Source: Campylobacter sp. UBA1713 (GTDB lineage Bacteria; Campylobacterota; Campylobacteria; Campylobacterales; Campylobacteraceae). Taken from it: a stretch of DNA of 12,848 bases. Each line of letters starts with the position of its first letter. The first letter of the stretch is position 1. This document shows positions 1 to 5,049 of this stretch, in pieces. The notes beneath the pieces were generated by a model, which was not told the DNA's origin, made no database searches, and was given only the letters and a program-made list of their open reading frames with translations. The DNA lies in assembly GCA_002317305.1 (NCBI GenBank), contig DCIZ01000029.1, positions 5,211-18,058 of the forward strand. The letters run 5' to 3'. The translations under genes were made by a program, and so were the position numbers.

Positions 1-47
1 AAATTTGCTTTTTTGTGAATTTAACTTTTTTACTCACTCGCCAGGCA

Positions 48-89
48 GGGGATTCTTCGGTCGGCTTTCGCCTCCTTCAGAATGACGGC
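48..89 (+). repeat. GATTCTTCGG...CAGAATGACGGC element, copy 1
   Basis: The element runs from GGGATTCTTCGGTCGGC to CAGAATGACGGC. Its ends (ATTCT and AGAAT) and the inner GGC/GCC can pair into an imperfect hairpin. It is the inverted partner of copy 2: positions 50-67 match the reverse complement of 211-228 over 18 bp, and 80-89 match 189-198 over 10 bp. Confidence 0.8.
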
Positions 90-188
90 GTTTGGTTTGA
101 CTTTTTTCGCATTTTGAGAATTTTCTCTCTCGGCGTTAGTTTAACGTTAAGAGCGTAAATTCGCAAAAATGCAAAACGCAAGTGCGAA

Positions 189-239
189 GCCGTCATTCGC
201 AAGGGAGCGTAAGCCGACCGAAGAATCCACTGAAATTTA
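189..239 (-). repeat. GATTCTTCGG...CAGAATGACGGC element, copy 2
   Basis: On the minus strand this reads AAATTTCAGTGGATTCTTCGG, then a GGCTTACGC-type core, then GAATGACGGC. It includes the AAATTTCAG lead-in shared with copies 3, 5 and 6. The CAGAAT end has been changed to CGAAT. Confidence 0.75.
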
Positions 240-290
240 AGCAAGTAGAATCCGCAAATTCACGAAAAGACGAATTTTCATAAATTCTGT

Positions 291-313
291 TCTCCGCATT
301 CCGCACTCCGCAT
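291..313. repeat. Heptamer tandem array after the ATPase stop codon
   Basis: Three exact-length 7-bp units (CTCCGCA, TTCCGCA, CTCCGCA) occupy 292-312, with TCCG recurring at 294, 301 and 308. The array directly abuts the TAG stop codon of the minus-strand ATPase gene, so on the mRNA the repeat starts one base after the stop. Confidence 0.75.
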
Positions 314-1060
314 CTACAAACTCGCCGCAAACTGCTCCGCGCTCCGTCCGCTTCTGTTACCACGCATCGCCGCAAACGCCCTCGCCTCGCGCAAAATCCG
401 CTCCTTTTGTGCCTCGCCAAAACGCTCTCCCACAAGCTCCCACACAAGCGCCAAATACTCACTCATCTCCAGCTCATAAAAGCTAACCCAAAGCCCAAAC
501 CTGTCCGCTAGACTTAGCATCTCACGGCTGTTTTCTTTTTCTAACAAAAAGTTTTCGTCATTTGCCTGCTCTTGCTTTAAGATGTGCTTTCTGTTGCTAG
601 TCGCATAAAACAAAGCGTTTGACGGCGGTGCTTGGATGCTCCCTTCTAGCAAATTTTTCAGCTCGCCATATATCGCCTCGTTTTTCTCAAAACTAAAATC
701 ATCGCAAAAAATGACAAACTTAAACTCCCCGCACGCACGCACCACCTCCAAAACCTCAAACAAATTTGTCAGCTCACTACGAGAAATTTCCACCAGCCGC
801 AGCCCACGCTCTACAAATTCAAAAAAAACCGCCCGCACCAAAGATGACTTTCCGCAACCCATCTCGCCCCACAAAAGCGCATGCTGTGCCGCACGCCCCT
901 CGACAAATTTGCGTGTGTTTTCCACCAGTTCGCTCTTTTGGCGCTCTATGTTTTTTAGCGCGTCCAAACTCACACGACGCAGCTCCTTGTCCGCCACCGC
1001 TCGCAATTCGCCACGCCGCACTATAGCCGCCTTTGTCTCTCTCCAGTCGACATTTTTCAT
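314..1060 (-). CDS. DUF815-type AAA+ ATPase
   Basis: This is a 248-residue P-loop ATPase that resembles the DUF815 branch of AAA+ proteins, whose cellular role is not established. Visible motifs are Walker A GEMGCGKSS (residues 65-73), Walker B FVIFCDDFSF (115-124), a sensor-1-like YATSNRKH (152-159), an arginine-finger-like DRFGL (186-190) and a C-terminal RSGRSAEQF (236-244) in the sensor-2 position. I see no signal peptide or membrane segment, so it is probably cytoplasmic. The ATG start at 1060 overlaps the ddl stop as ATGA and is preceded by AAAAGGAAAG inside ddl, which indicates translational coupling to ddl. The stop codon is TAG, followed at once by a heptamer repeat array. The length is shorter than the roughly 280-300 residues I recall for many family members. 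I am confident of the fold and not of the function. Confidence 0.88.
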   Translation of the reverse strand: MKNVDWRETKAAIVRRGELRAVADKELRRVSLDALKNIERQKSELVENTRKFVEGRAAQHALLWGEMGCGKSSLVRAVFFEFVERGLRLVEISRSELTNLFEVLEVVRACGEFKFVIFCDDFSFEKNEAIYGELKNLLEGSIQAPPSNALFYATSNRKHILKQEQANDENFLLEKENSREMLSLADRFGLWVSFYELEMSEYLALVWELVGERFGEAQKERILREARAFAAMRGNRSGRSAEQFAASL

Positions 1061-2097
1061 GCTAACTTTCCTTTTGCGCTTGTTATTTGGTTTATAAAAT
1101 TATACTCTACGTTTATCTTTTGTCCGCTTGGCAAGTTGCGTGAGAGCTCCCGAAGTGCCTCGTTGAAGTCGGCAAAGAGGTAGTTTGCTAGACTGCCAGG
1201 GTTTGGATTTATCTCATTTAGATAAATTTCGCCGTTCTCTTCAAAAAAGTCGCACCGAATCAAAGCACCAAAAAACCCGCCACCCGTGTAAAGCTTTCTA
1301 AACGCATCCTGCAAATTTGCTTTTAGCTCGCCCGAAATCTCCGCTTCGCCTATCTTTTTTTGTGTAAAACCTGTATATTTTTGGTCAAAATCCAAAAATT
1401 CCTTCTTTGCTGGCTCCTCAACAAACGAAAATTTAACCTCGCCATTTTCGCCCGCATAGCCCGCTAGGTTAAACTCACGAATCCCCTCTTTAAACGGCTC
1501 TACCACCACTTCGCTGTCAAACTCAAACGCCACGTCTAGTGCGTAGTTTAGCTCGCTTTCACTCCGCACGACTCCTACACCTATGCTACTGCCCAAACGC
1601 GCTGGTTTTAAGATGTAAGGCAGTGGCATTTTTGGCTTTTCGCCACGATGAATCACCTCAAATTCTAGCGTCTTTACGCCGCATTTTAGCGCCAAATATT
1701 TTGTGAGAACTTTACTAAAACTCATCACACTCGCCTCTAAACGCGGCCCCACAAACCTCACGCCATAAAATTCAAAAAGCCCTGCTAGCTTGCCGTCCTC
1801 GCCATCTGCGCCGTGAATGAGATTCACAAAAGAATCCACCTCGACTAGCTTTACGCCCAAAAGCCCATGTGTCGCAAAACCGCCACGTGTCAAGATGAGC
1901 TTTTTGCTCTCTTTGTATTTGCCACTACTAAAGTAGTTAGCACGCATGTTTTGTGGCTCAATGAGGTAAAAACTGCGATCTTTATCTACAAAAACAAAAG
2001 TCAAATCATCTTTCATGACACCTTTTAACGCTACTGCTGAGACGATGCTTATCTCATGCTCAAAACTCACACCACCAAAAACAATACCAAATTTCAC
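1057..2097 (-). CDS. ddl: D-alanine--D-alanine ligase
   Basis: This ATP-grasp enzyme joins two D-alanines for the peptidoglycan precursor pentapeptide in the cytoplasm. Its 346 residues fit the epsilonproteobacterial Ddl length. Visible motifs are the N-terminal GGVSFEHEISIVSA (residues 8-21), HGADGEDG (95-102), the ATP-loop KPARLGSSIGVGVV (164-177), RCDFF (281-285), which carries a metal-ligand Asp, and NEINPNPGS (294-302), the metal-binding end of the ATP-grasp domain. The start is GTG at 2097, with AAGGA placed about 8 nt upstream. No upstream ATG fits the conserved N-terminus. It overlaps the downstream ATPase gene by 4 nt. It is separated from metN by a repeat block, so it probably has its own promoter in the about 48 nt of unique sequence upstream of its start. 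Confidence 0.95.
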   Translation of the reverse strand: MKFGIVFGGVSFEHEISIVSAVALKGVMKDDLTFVFVDKDRSFYLIEPQNMRANYFSSGKYKESKKLILTRGGFATHGLLGVKLVEVDSFVNLIHGADGEDGKLAGLFEFYGVRFVGPRLEASVMSFSKVLTKYLALKCGVKTLEFEVIHRGEKPKMPLPYILKPARLGSSIGVGVVRSESELNYALDVAFEFDSEVVVEPFKEGIREFNLAGYAGENGEVKFSFVEEPAKKEFLDFDQKYTGFTQKKIGEAEISGELKANLQDAFRKLYTGGGFFGALIRCDFFEENGEIYLNEINPNPGSLANYLFADFNEALRELSRNLPSGQKINVEYNFINQITSAKGKLA

Positions 2098-2135
2098 TTT
2101 TTTTCCTTATATTTTTGTTTAAAATTTGTTTAACA

Positions 2136-2141
2136 TATATA
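2136..2141 (-). promoter_or_regulatory. Possible ddl -10 box
   Basis: On the minus strand the sequence TATATA, within TTTATATATG, lies about 40 nt upstream of the ddl GTG. It is in the only stretch between the repeat block and ddl that is not repeat. It is not a perfect TATAAT and no -35 is seen, so this is tentative. Confidence 0.3.
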
Positions 2142-2144
2142 AAC

Positions 2145-2202
2145 GCCATCATTTTGATGAAGCTAGCGAGGCGAAGAATCCACTGAAATTTGAGCGAGTA
2201 GA
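2145..2202 (-). repeat. GATTCTTCGG...CAGAATGACGGC element, copy 3 (degenerate)
   Basis: On the minus strand this reads ATTCTACTCGCTCAAATTTC, then AGTGGATTCTTCG, then a diverged core ending in GATGGC. The lead-in is the same as in copies 5 and 6. The second half has drifted: CAGAATGACGGC has become a CAAAATGATGGC-like end. Confidence 0.65.
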
Positions 2203-2284
2203 ATTCACAAAACAAGCGAAGCACTTTTTGCAAAGCAAAAATGTTTCTTTAAATTCGCGAAAAAGCAAATTCTCACAAATTCTG

Positions 2285-2319
2285 TTTTCCGTTTTCCGAA
2301 CTCCGCTTTCTGAACGCTG
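2285..2319. repeat. Heptamer tandem array
   Basis: Five consecutive 7-bp units fill this stretch: TTTTCCG, TTTTCCG, AACTCCG, CTTTCTG and AACGCTG. It is followed directly by GATTCTTCGG element copy 4. Confidence 0.7.
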
Positions 2320-2352
2320 GGGATTCTTCGGGCTTTGCATCAGAATGACGGC
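2319..2352 (+). repeat. GATTCTTCGG...CAGAATGACGGC element, copy 4 (short)
   Basis: The element runs from GGGGATTCTTCGGGCT to CAGAATGACGGC. The core is shorter than in copies 1, 5 and 6, and the pairing GGC/GCC is lost. Confidence 0.7.
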
Positions 2353-2390
2353 GTTGGTTTTTGCTTTTTTGATAACTGCAAATTTGCAAA

Positions 2391-2440
2391 CACTCCGCAT
2401 TCTGAACACACTCCATTTTCCGCTATCCGTTTTCCGAAAC
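2391..2440. repeat. Heptamer array running into the 3' end of metN
   Basis: TCCG/TCTG recur at 2394 and 2401. After an 11-bp step (TCTGAACACAC) a second perfect 7-bp phase follows at 2412, 2419, 2426 and 2433. The metN stop codon (2423-2425) and its last codons lie inside this array. The same TCTGAACrC phase shift is present in the array at 3476-3535, so the whole pattern is a conserved unit. Confidence 0.7.
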
Positions 2441-3391
2441 CACCTCAAACAGCACGCCGCTTTTTTGCAAAAACTCCAGCACGCGCCCCAAATGCTTTTC
2501 GTCCAAATTTATAACAAGCGAGCCCAAAACGTGTTTGTCAAGCCGCTCAAGCTTGCCCCAAACTATGTTAAAACTCACGTCTAGTGCGCGCGCCATGTTT
2601 GTGATGACACTCTCAAACGCCACTTCTGGCGGGAAAAATAGGCGAACATTTACGCCACTTTGTGGCAATATCTCCTCCTCGCCCAAAAAGTGCTTCATCT
2701 TCTCATCTGGCTTTAAAAAGAGCTCCACGATTCCGCCCTCGCTCAAAACCTCGCCACCTTCTAGCAAAACCGCACGACTTGCCACGCTTTTTACCACCTC
2801 CATCTCATGTGTTACGATGACTATAGTGATGCCTAACTCTTCGTTTATCTGCCTTAAAAGTGCCAAAATTTGCTTTGTCGTGTTTGGGTCAAGCGCACTT
2901 GTGGCTTCGTCGCTAAGTAAAATTTTTGGCTTCAAAGCCAAAGCCCTCGCTATGGCTACACGCTGTTTTTGCCCGCCACTAAGCTCGCTCGGGTAGCTTT
3001 TCGCTCGCTCACCCAGCCCGACCAACCTTAAAAGCTCGCCCACACGCGATTCTATCTCGCTTTGGCTAAAACCCCAAAAACGCAAAGGTGTCGCCACGTT
3101 TTCAAATATAGTTTTACGGCTCATGAGCGCAAAGTGCTGAAATATCATACCGATGTCTCGCCGAAGCAAACGCAAATTTTCTTGCGAAAGCGTGCCCACT
3201 TCACGACCTAGCACCTTTACGCTACCGCCCTCATAGCCCTCAAGCCCGTTTATGCAACGAAGTAGCGTAGATTTGCCAGCGCCGCTGTGCCCGACTATGG
3301 CAAAAATTTCACCAGCATTTACACGGCAACTTACGTTGTTTATTACGCGTCTCTTGCCATAACTCTTAACTAAATTTGAAATTTCTATCAT
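2423..3391 (-). CDS. metN: Methionine ABC importer ATP-binding protein MetN
   Basis: This is the ATPase of the MetNIQ D/L-methionine importer, acting on the cytoplasmic side of the inner membrane. Over 322 residues it shows Walker [10 protein letters not shown] (34-42), the Q-loop IFQHF (84-88), signature [15 protein letters not shown] (137-151), Walker [13 protein letters not shown] (157-168) and H-loop THE (194-196). A C-terminal NIL-type regulatory domain follows (about 245-318), the fold that in MetN binds methionine and gives trans-inhibition. The ATG at 3391 fits the family start ([11 protein letters not shown]), with AAGG about 10 nt upstream. Downstream, where metI and metQ are usually found, there is only a repeat block and then ddl. 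The last residues (SENG) and the stop codon are encoded by the 7-bp repeat GGAAAACGGA. The next gene upstream on its strand is truD, beyond 551 bp of repeats. Confidence 0.93.
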   Translation of the reverse strand: MIEISNLVKSYGKRRVINNVSCRVNAGEIFAIVGHSGAGKSTLLRCINGLEGYEGGSVKVLGREVGTLSQENLRLLRRDIGMIFQHFALMSRKTIFENVATPLRFWGFSQSEIESRVGELLRLVGLGERAKSYPSELSGGQKQRVAIARALALKPKILLSDEATSALDPNTTKQILALLRQINEELGITIVIVTHEMEVVKSVASRAVLLEGGEVLSEGGIVELFLKPDEKMKHFLGEEEILPQSGVNVRLFFPPEVAFESVITNMARALDVSFNIVWGKLERLDKHVLGSLVINLDEKHLGRVLEFLQKSGVLFEVVSENG

Positions 3392-3410
3392 CTTTAACCT
3401 TTTTGTTTTT

Positions 3411-3461
3411 AACGGAAAACGGAATTTGAAAAATTCGCTTTTTCGTGAATTTGACGATTCT
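3411..3461. repeat. 51-bp direct repeat, copy 1
   Basis: From AACGGAAAACGGAATTTG to TTTGACGATTCT this stretch is identical by eye to 3652-3702. It combines two heptamer units (CGGAAAA type) with the AAATTCGC...GTGAATTTG palindromic module. Confidence 0.85.
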
Positions 3462-3470
3462 GTAGAATCG
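3455..3470. repeat. Palindrome CGATTCTGTAGAATCG, copy 1
   Basis: Perfect 7-bp arms (CGATTCT/AGAATCG) surround a GT centre, followed by CAGAATCC. The same 16 bp recur at 3901-3916 with the same right flank. Confidence 0.75.
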
Positions 3471-3475
3471 CAGAA

Positions 3476-3535
3476 TCCGCTCTCCGCAATCTACATTCTG
3501 AACGCTCTCCATTCTCCATTCTCCGTTCTCTGAAT
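3476..3535. repeat. Long heptamer tandem array
   Basis: TCCG/TCTA/TCTG starts fall at 3476, 3483, 3490 and 3497. After an 11-bp step through TCTGAACGC they continue at 3508, 3515, 3522 and 3529. Units are degenerate (for example TTCTCCA, TTCTCCG), and the period is strictly 7 on each side of the step. Confidence 0.7.
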
Positions 3536-3565
3536 GGGGTCGCAGGGGCTTGCCCCCGCCCGCCC

Positions 3566-3621
3566 GTCCCGCCGCCGTTTTTTCTTTGAGCTTCAGCGAA
3601 AAGAAAAAACGGCGGCGGGAC
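3566..3621. repeat. GC-rich perfect inverted repeat (22-bp arms, 12-nt loop)
   Basis: Positions 3566-3587 and 3600-3621 are perfect reverse complements. Each arm combines a GCCGCCG block with an A/T run, and the loop is 3588-3599. It is flanked on the left by a smaller GGGGC-TT-GCCCC hairpin (3545-3556) and on the right by AAAAAGC-GTTA-GCTTTTT (3624-3641). The arms are much more GC-rich than the surroundings. It could be a two-way terminator, a MITE-like remnant or a structured RNA. The sequence alone does not decide. Confidence 0.75.
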
Positions 3622-3651
3622 TAAAAAAGCGTTAGCTTTTTACATGCGGAA

Positions 3652-3702
3652 AACGGAAAACGGAATTTGAAAAATTCGCTTTTTCGTGAATTTGACGATT
3701 CT
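3652..3702. repeat. 51-bp direct repeat, copy 2
   Basis: Identical by eye to 3411-3461 and placed 241 bp to its right, so the two copies bracket the GC-rich hairpin element. Here the repeat continues directly into GATTCTTCGG element copy 5. Confidence 0.85.
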
Positions 3703-3759
3703 ACTCGCTCAAATTTCAGGGGATTCTTCGGTCGGCTACGCCTCCCTCAGAATGACGGC
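3703..3759 (+). repeat. GATTCTTCGG...CAGAATGACGGC element, copy 5
   Basis: A complete copy: the lead-in ACTCGCTCAAATTTCAGG, then GGATTCTTCGGTCGGC, TAC, GCCTCCCTCAGAATGACGGC. GGC and GCC pair around a TAC loop, and ATTCT/AGAAT can pair outside. Confidence 0.85.
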
Positions 3760-3764
3760 AGTAA

Positions 3765-3799
3765 CGGAAAACGGAATGCGGAAAACGGAAAACAGAATT
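3765..3799. repeat. Heptamer tandem array (CGGAAAA type)
   Basis: Five 7-bp units with CGGA starts at 3765, 3772, 3779 and 3786, plus CAGA at 3793. The units read CGGAAAA, CGGAATG, CGGAAAA, CGGAAAA, CAGAATT. It leads directly into another AAATTCGC...GTGAATTTG module. Confidence 0.75.
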
Positions 3800-3830
3800 T
3801 CGTAAATTCGCTTTTTTTGTGAATTTGACG

Positions 3831-3890
3831 ATTCACTTGCTCAAATTTCAGGGGATTCTTCGGTCGCTTTCGCTCCCTCAGAATGACGGC
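3831..3890 (+). repeat. GATTCTTCGG...CAGAATGACGGC element, copy 6
   Basis: The lead-in ATTCACTTGCTCAAATTTCAG is followed by GGGATTCTTCGGTCGC, TTTCGCTCC and CTCAGAATGACGGC. It is close to copy 5 but has a different core. Confidence 0.85.
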
Positions 3891-3900
3891 ATTAATTTGA

Positions 3901-3916
3901 CGATTCTGTAGAATCG
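3901..3916. repeat. Palindrome CGATTCTGTAGAATCG, copy 2
   Basis: A perfect copy of the palindrome at 3455-3470, again preceded by TTTGA and followed by CAGAATCC and then a heptamer array. Confidence 0.75.
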
Positions 3917-3921
3917 CAGAA

Positions 3922-3942
3922 TCCATTCTCCGCACTCCGCAC
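3922..3942. repeat. Heptamer tandem array after the truD stop codon
   Basis: TCCA/TCCG start at 3922, 3929 and 3936 with exact 7-bp spacing. The truD stop codon begins at 3943-3945, so on the mRNA the array starts one base after TAG, as at the ATPase gene. Confidence 0.75.
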
Positions 3943-5049
3943 CTACTCACTAAAAAATATCTCCCGCCCTAGTATCTCACGCAAAAATACAGTCGCATAG
4001 CACCCTTTTTGCAAAGCAAAACTGATGGTAAAATGTGCATTTTCCTCGTCATACTTTGCCACCACATCTTCAGCCCAAACCCACGCAAAACGCCGTGTCC
4101 CGTTCATCTTTGCCAAAAAATCATCCGCTCGCCCGTAAAACTCACGTTCAAAACGCATCGCTTCGCCACTCGCCTCAAAAGCCTTTTTGCCTGGCAGTAG
4201 TCCCATTACGCTCGTTTGCGCCGCTGCAAACCTAGCCACTTCAGCACAAAGATCTTCGCACAAAAAGAGCCTTCCGTGCGGATAGTGCCCCAGCACATCG
4301 CCCTCAAAAAGCCGAAAAAACTGCCTTTGCGACTTAACATTTTTTGCCGTTTCTCTCGAAAAACCGTAAATTTCACAAAGCTCCCGCTCGCTAAACGTCT
4401 CTGCAAATTTAGACATCTCCACACGCTTTGAGAGCCACTCGTTAAAAAGCCTGCTTTGAAAAGCCGAGATAAAAAAGTCGCTCATTTTTGGGTTTGCGCG
4501 CTTTTCGCCACGCAAAATTTTCACCCCCTCTTCAAAGTTGTCGCCAAATTTACCAAAACGCTGATAGCCAAAGTAGTTAGCAAAACCACGCCCGCCTACC
4601 AACGAAACCACGCCTTTTAGCCTCTCTGCCTCGACTTTGCTGACCTTTTTTAGCCGCAAAAAAAAGCGATTCGCCTTTAAGTGCCCAGTGCGAATTTTGT
4701 TGTTGTGGCGCGTTTTTTGCAAAATTTTTAAGTTCGGATGCACAACATCGCCAAAGTCAAATTTAGCCGGATACGAGACAAACTGCGAAGTCAAACCCTC
4801 TTTGTCTTTAAGCCCAGCATAGCCAAAATCGCGAAGTTTTATGCCACTCGTTTCGCTTAAAATTTGCAAAGCCTCTTTGGTCGTAAGCCCCTTTTTTTCT
4901 ATCTCCACCACGACATGCTCGCCGCTTCCGCTAAATTCATAAAGTGGCACTTCCCTAACGACAAAGTCGCTAGCACTCTTGTTAAAAACGGCACTCACGG
5001 GCGCGTGCGAAGTGGTCAAAAGCTCCTTAAAAGTGGCTGAATTTTCCAT
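3943..5049 (-). CDS. truD: tRNA pseudouridine(13) synthase TruD
   Basis: This enzyme converts uridine 13 of tRNA(Glu) to pseudouridine in the cytoplasm. Its 368 residues match the TruD family length. Visible are the catalytic motif GYAGLKDKEGLTSQ (76-89, nucleophile Asp82), GHLKANRFFLRL (122-133), NYFGYQRFG (158-166), the SAFQSRLFNEWL helix (195-206), a LLPG motif (284-287) and the C-terminal LQKGCYATVFLREIL (346-360). The ATG at 5049 lies inside the end of thiL (23-bp overlap) and is preceded by GGAAAGG, which indicates translational coupling. The thiL-truD pair is, as I recall, also found in Campylobacter jejuni. The stop codon is TAG, followed directly by a heptamer repeat array. Confidence 0.95.
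   Translation of the reverse strand: MENSATFKELLTTSHAPVSAVFNKSASDFVVREVPLYEFSGSGEHVVVEIEKKGLTTKEALQILSETSGIKLRDFGYAGLKDKEGLTSQFVSYPAKFDFGDVVHPNLKILQKTRHNNKIRTGHLKANRFFLRLKKVSKVEAERLKGVVSLVGGRGFANYFGYQRFGKFGDNFEEGVKILRGEKRANPKMSDFFISAFQSRLFNEWLSKRVEMSKFAETFSERELCEIYGFSRETAKNVKSQRQFFRLFEGDVLGHYPHGRLFLCEDLCAEVARFAAAQTSVMGLLPGKKAFEASGEAMRFEREFYGRADDFLAKMNGTRRFAWVWAEDVVAKYDEENAHFTISFALQKGCYATVFLREILGREIFFSE

Larger units (their letters stand above)
1..313. repeat. Repeat-filled intergenic block downstream of the ATPase gene
   Basis: This stretch holds no gene I can support. It begins with a copy of the AAATTYGC...GTGAATTT palindromic module (1-22). It then carries two copies of the GATTCTTCGGTCGGC element in opposite orientation (48-89 and 189-239) and a 7-bp tandem array (291-313) that ends at the stop codon of the ATPase gene. 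A further palindromic module lies at about 252-284. The unique part between the two inverted elements (about 90-188) is AT-rich and contains the perfect palindrome TTAACGTTAA. The short reading frames that cross the block are built from repeat sequence and look spurious. Confidence 0.8.
2098..2422. repeat. Repeat-filled intergenic block between metN and ddl
   Basis: No gene is supported here. Unique AT-rich sequence occupies about 2098-2144. It is followed by GATTCTTCGG element copy 3 (2145-2202), a degenerate AAATTCGCGAAAAAGC module (about 2250-2283), a heptamer array (2285-2319), element copy 4 (2319-2352), and a second heptamer array that begins near 2391 and runs into the metN coding end. 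Reading frames that span the block are composed of repeat. Confidence 0.8.
3392..3942. repeat. 551-bp repeat mosaic between truD and metN
   Basis: No gene is supported here. From left to right the block holds a 51-bp direct repeat copy (3411-3461), a palindrome (3455-3470), a heptamer array (3476-3535), a GC-rich hairpin element (about 3536-3641), the second 51-bp copy (3652-3702), GATTCTTCGG element copy 5 (3703-3759), a heptamer array (3765-3799), a third AAATTCGC...GTGAATTTG module (about 3805-3828), element copy 6 (3831-3890), the palindrome again (3901-3916), and a heptamer array reaching the truD stop (3922-3942). Only about 19 nt between this block and metN are non-repeat, so the metN promoter must lie in the repeat or further upstream. 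Confidence 0.85.

Noticed and set aside
142..151. TTAACGTTAA as a regulator site
   Set aside because: A perfect 10-bp palindrome, but AT-rich, single-copy in the window and not near a promoter I can support.
636..1097. Plus-strand frame opposite the ATPase gene
   Set aside because: Low-complexity Ser/Thr/Arg composition typical of an antisense shadow. The minus strand encodes intact Walker motifs.
2126..2584. Plus-strand 152-residue frame across the metN-ddl gap
   Set aside because: It is made of repeat elements plus antisense metN, has no family likeness, and has no good ribosome binding site.
3545..3641. Insertion sequence
   Set aside because: Inverted repeats and flanking direct repeats are present, but there is no transposase frame and the whole unit is under 250 bp. 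A non-autonomous element remains possible and is reported as a finding.
3405..3942. CRISPR array
   Set aside because: Repeats are present, but there are no equal-length unique spacers, the unit lengths (7, 51 and about 57 bp) are mixed, and no cas genes are near.
3747..3950. Small frame within the truD-metN repeat mosaic
   Set aside because: Its sequence consists of the heptamer and GATTCTTCGG repeats and overlaps the end of truD. Repeats of this sort give open frames by chance.
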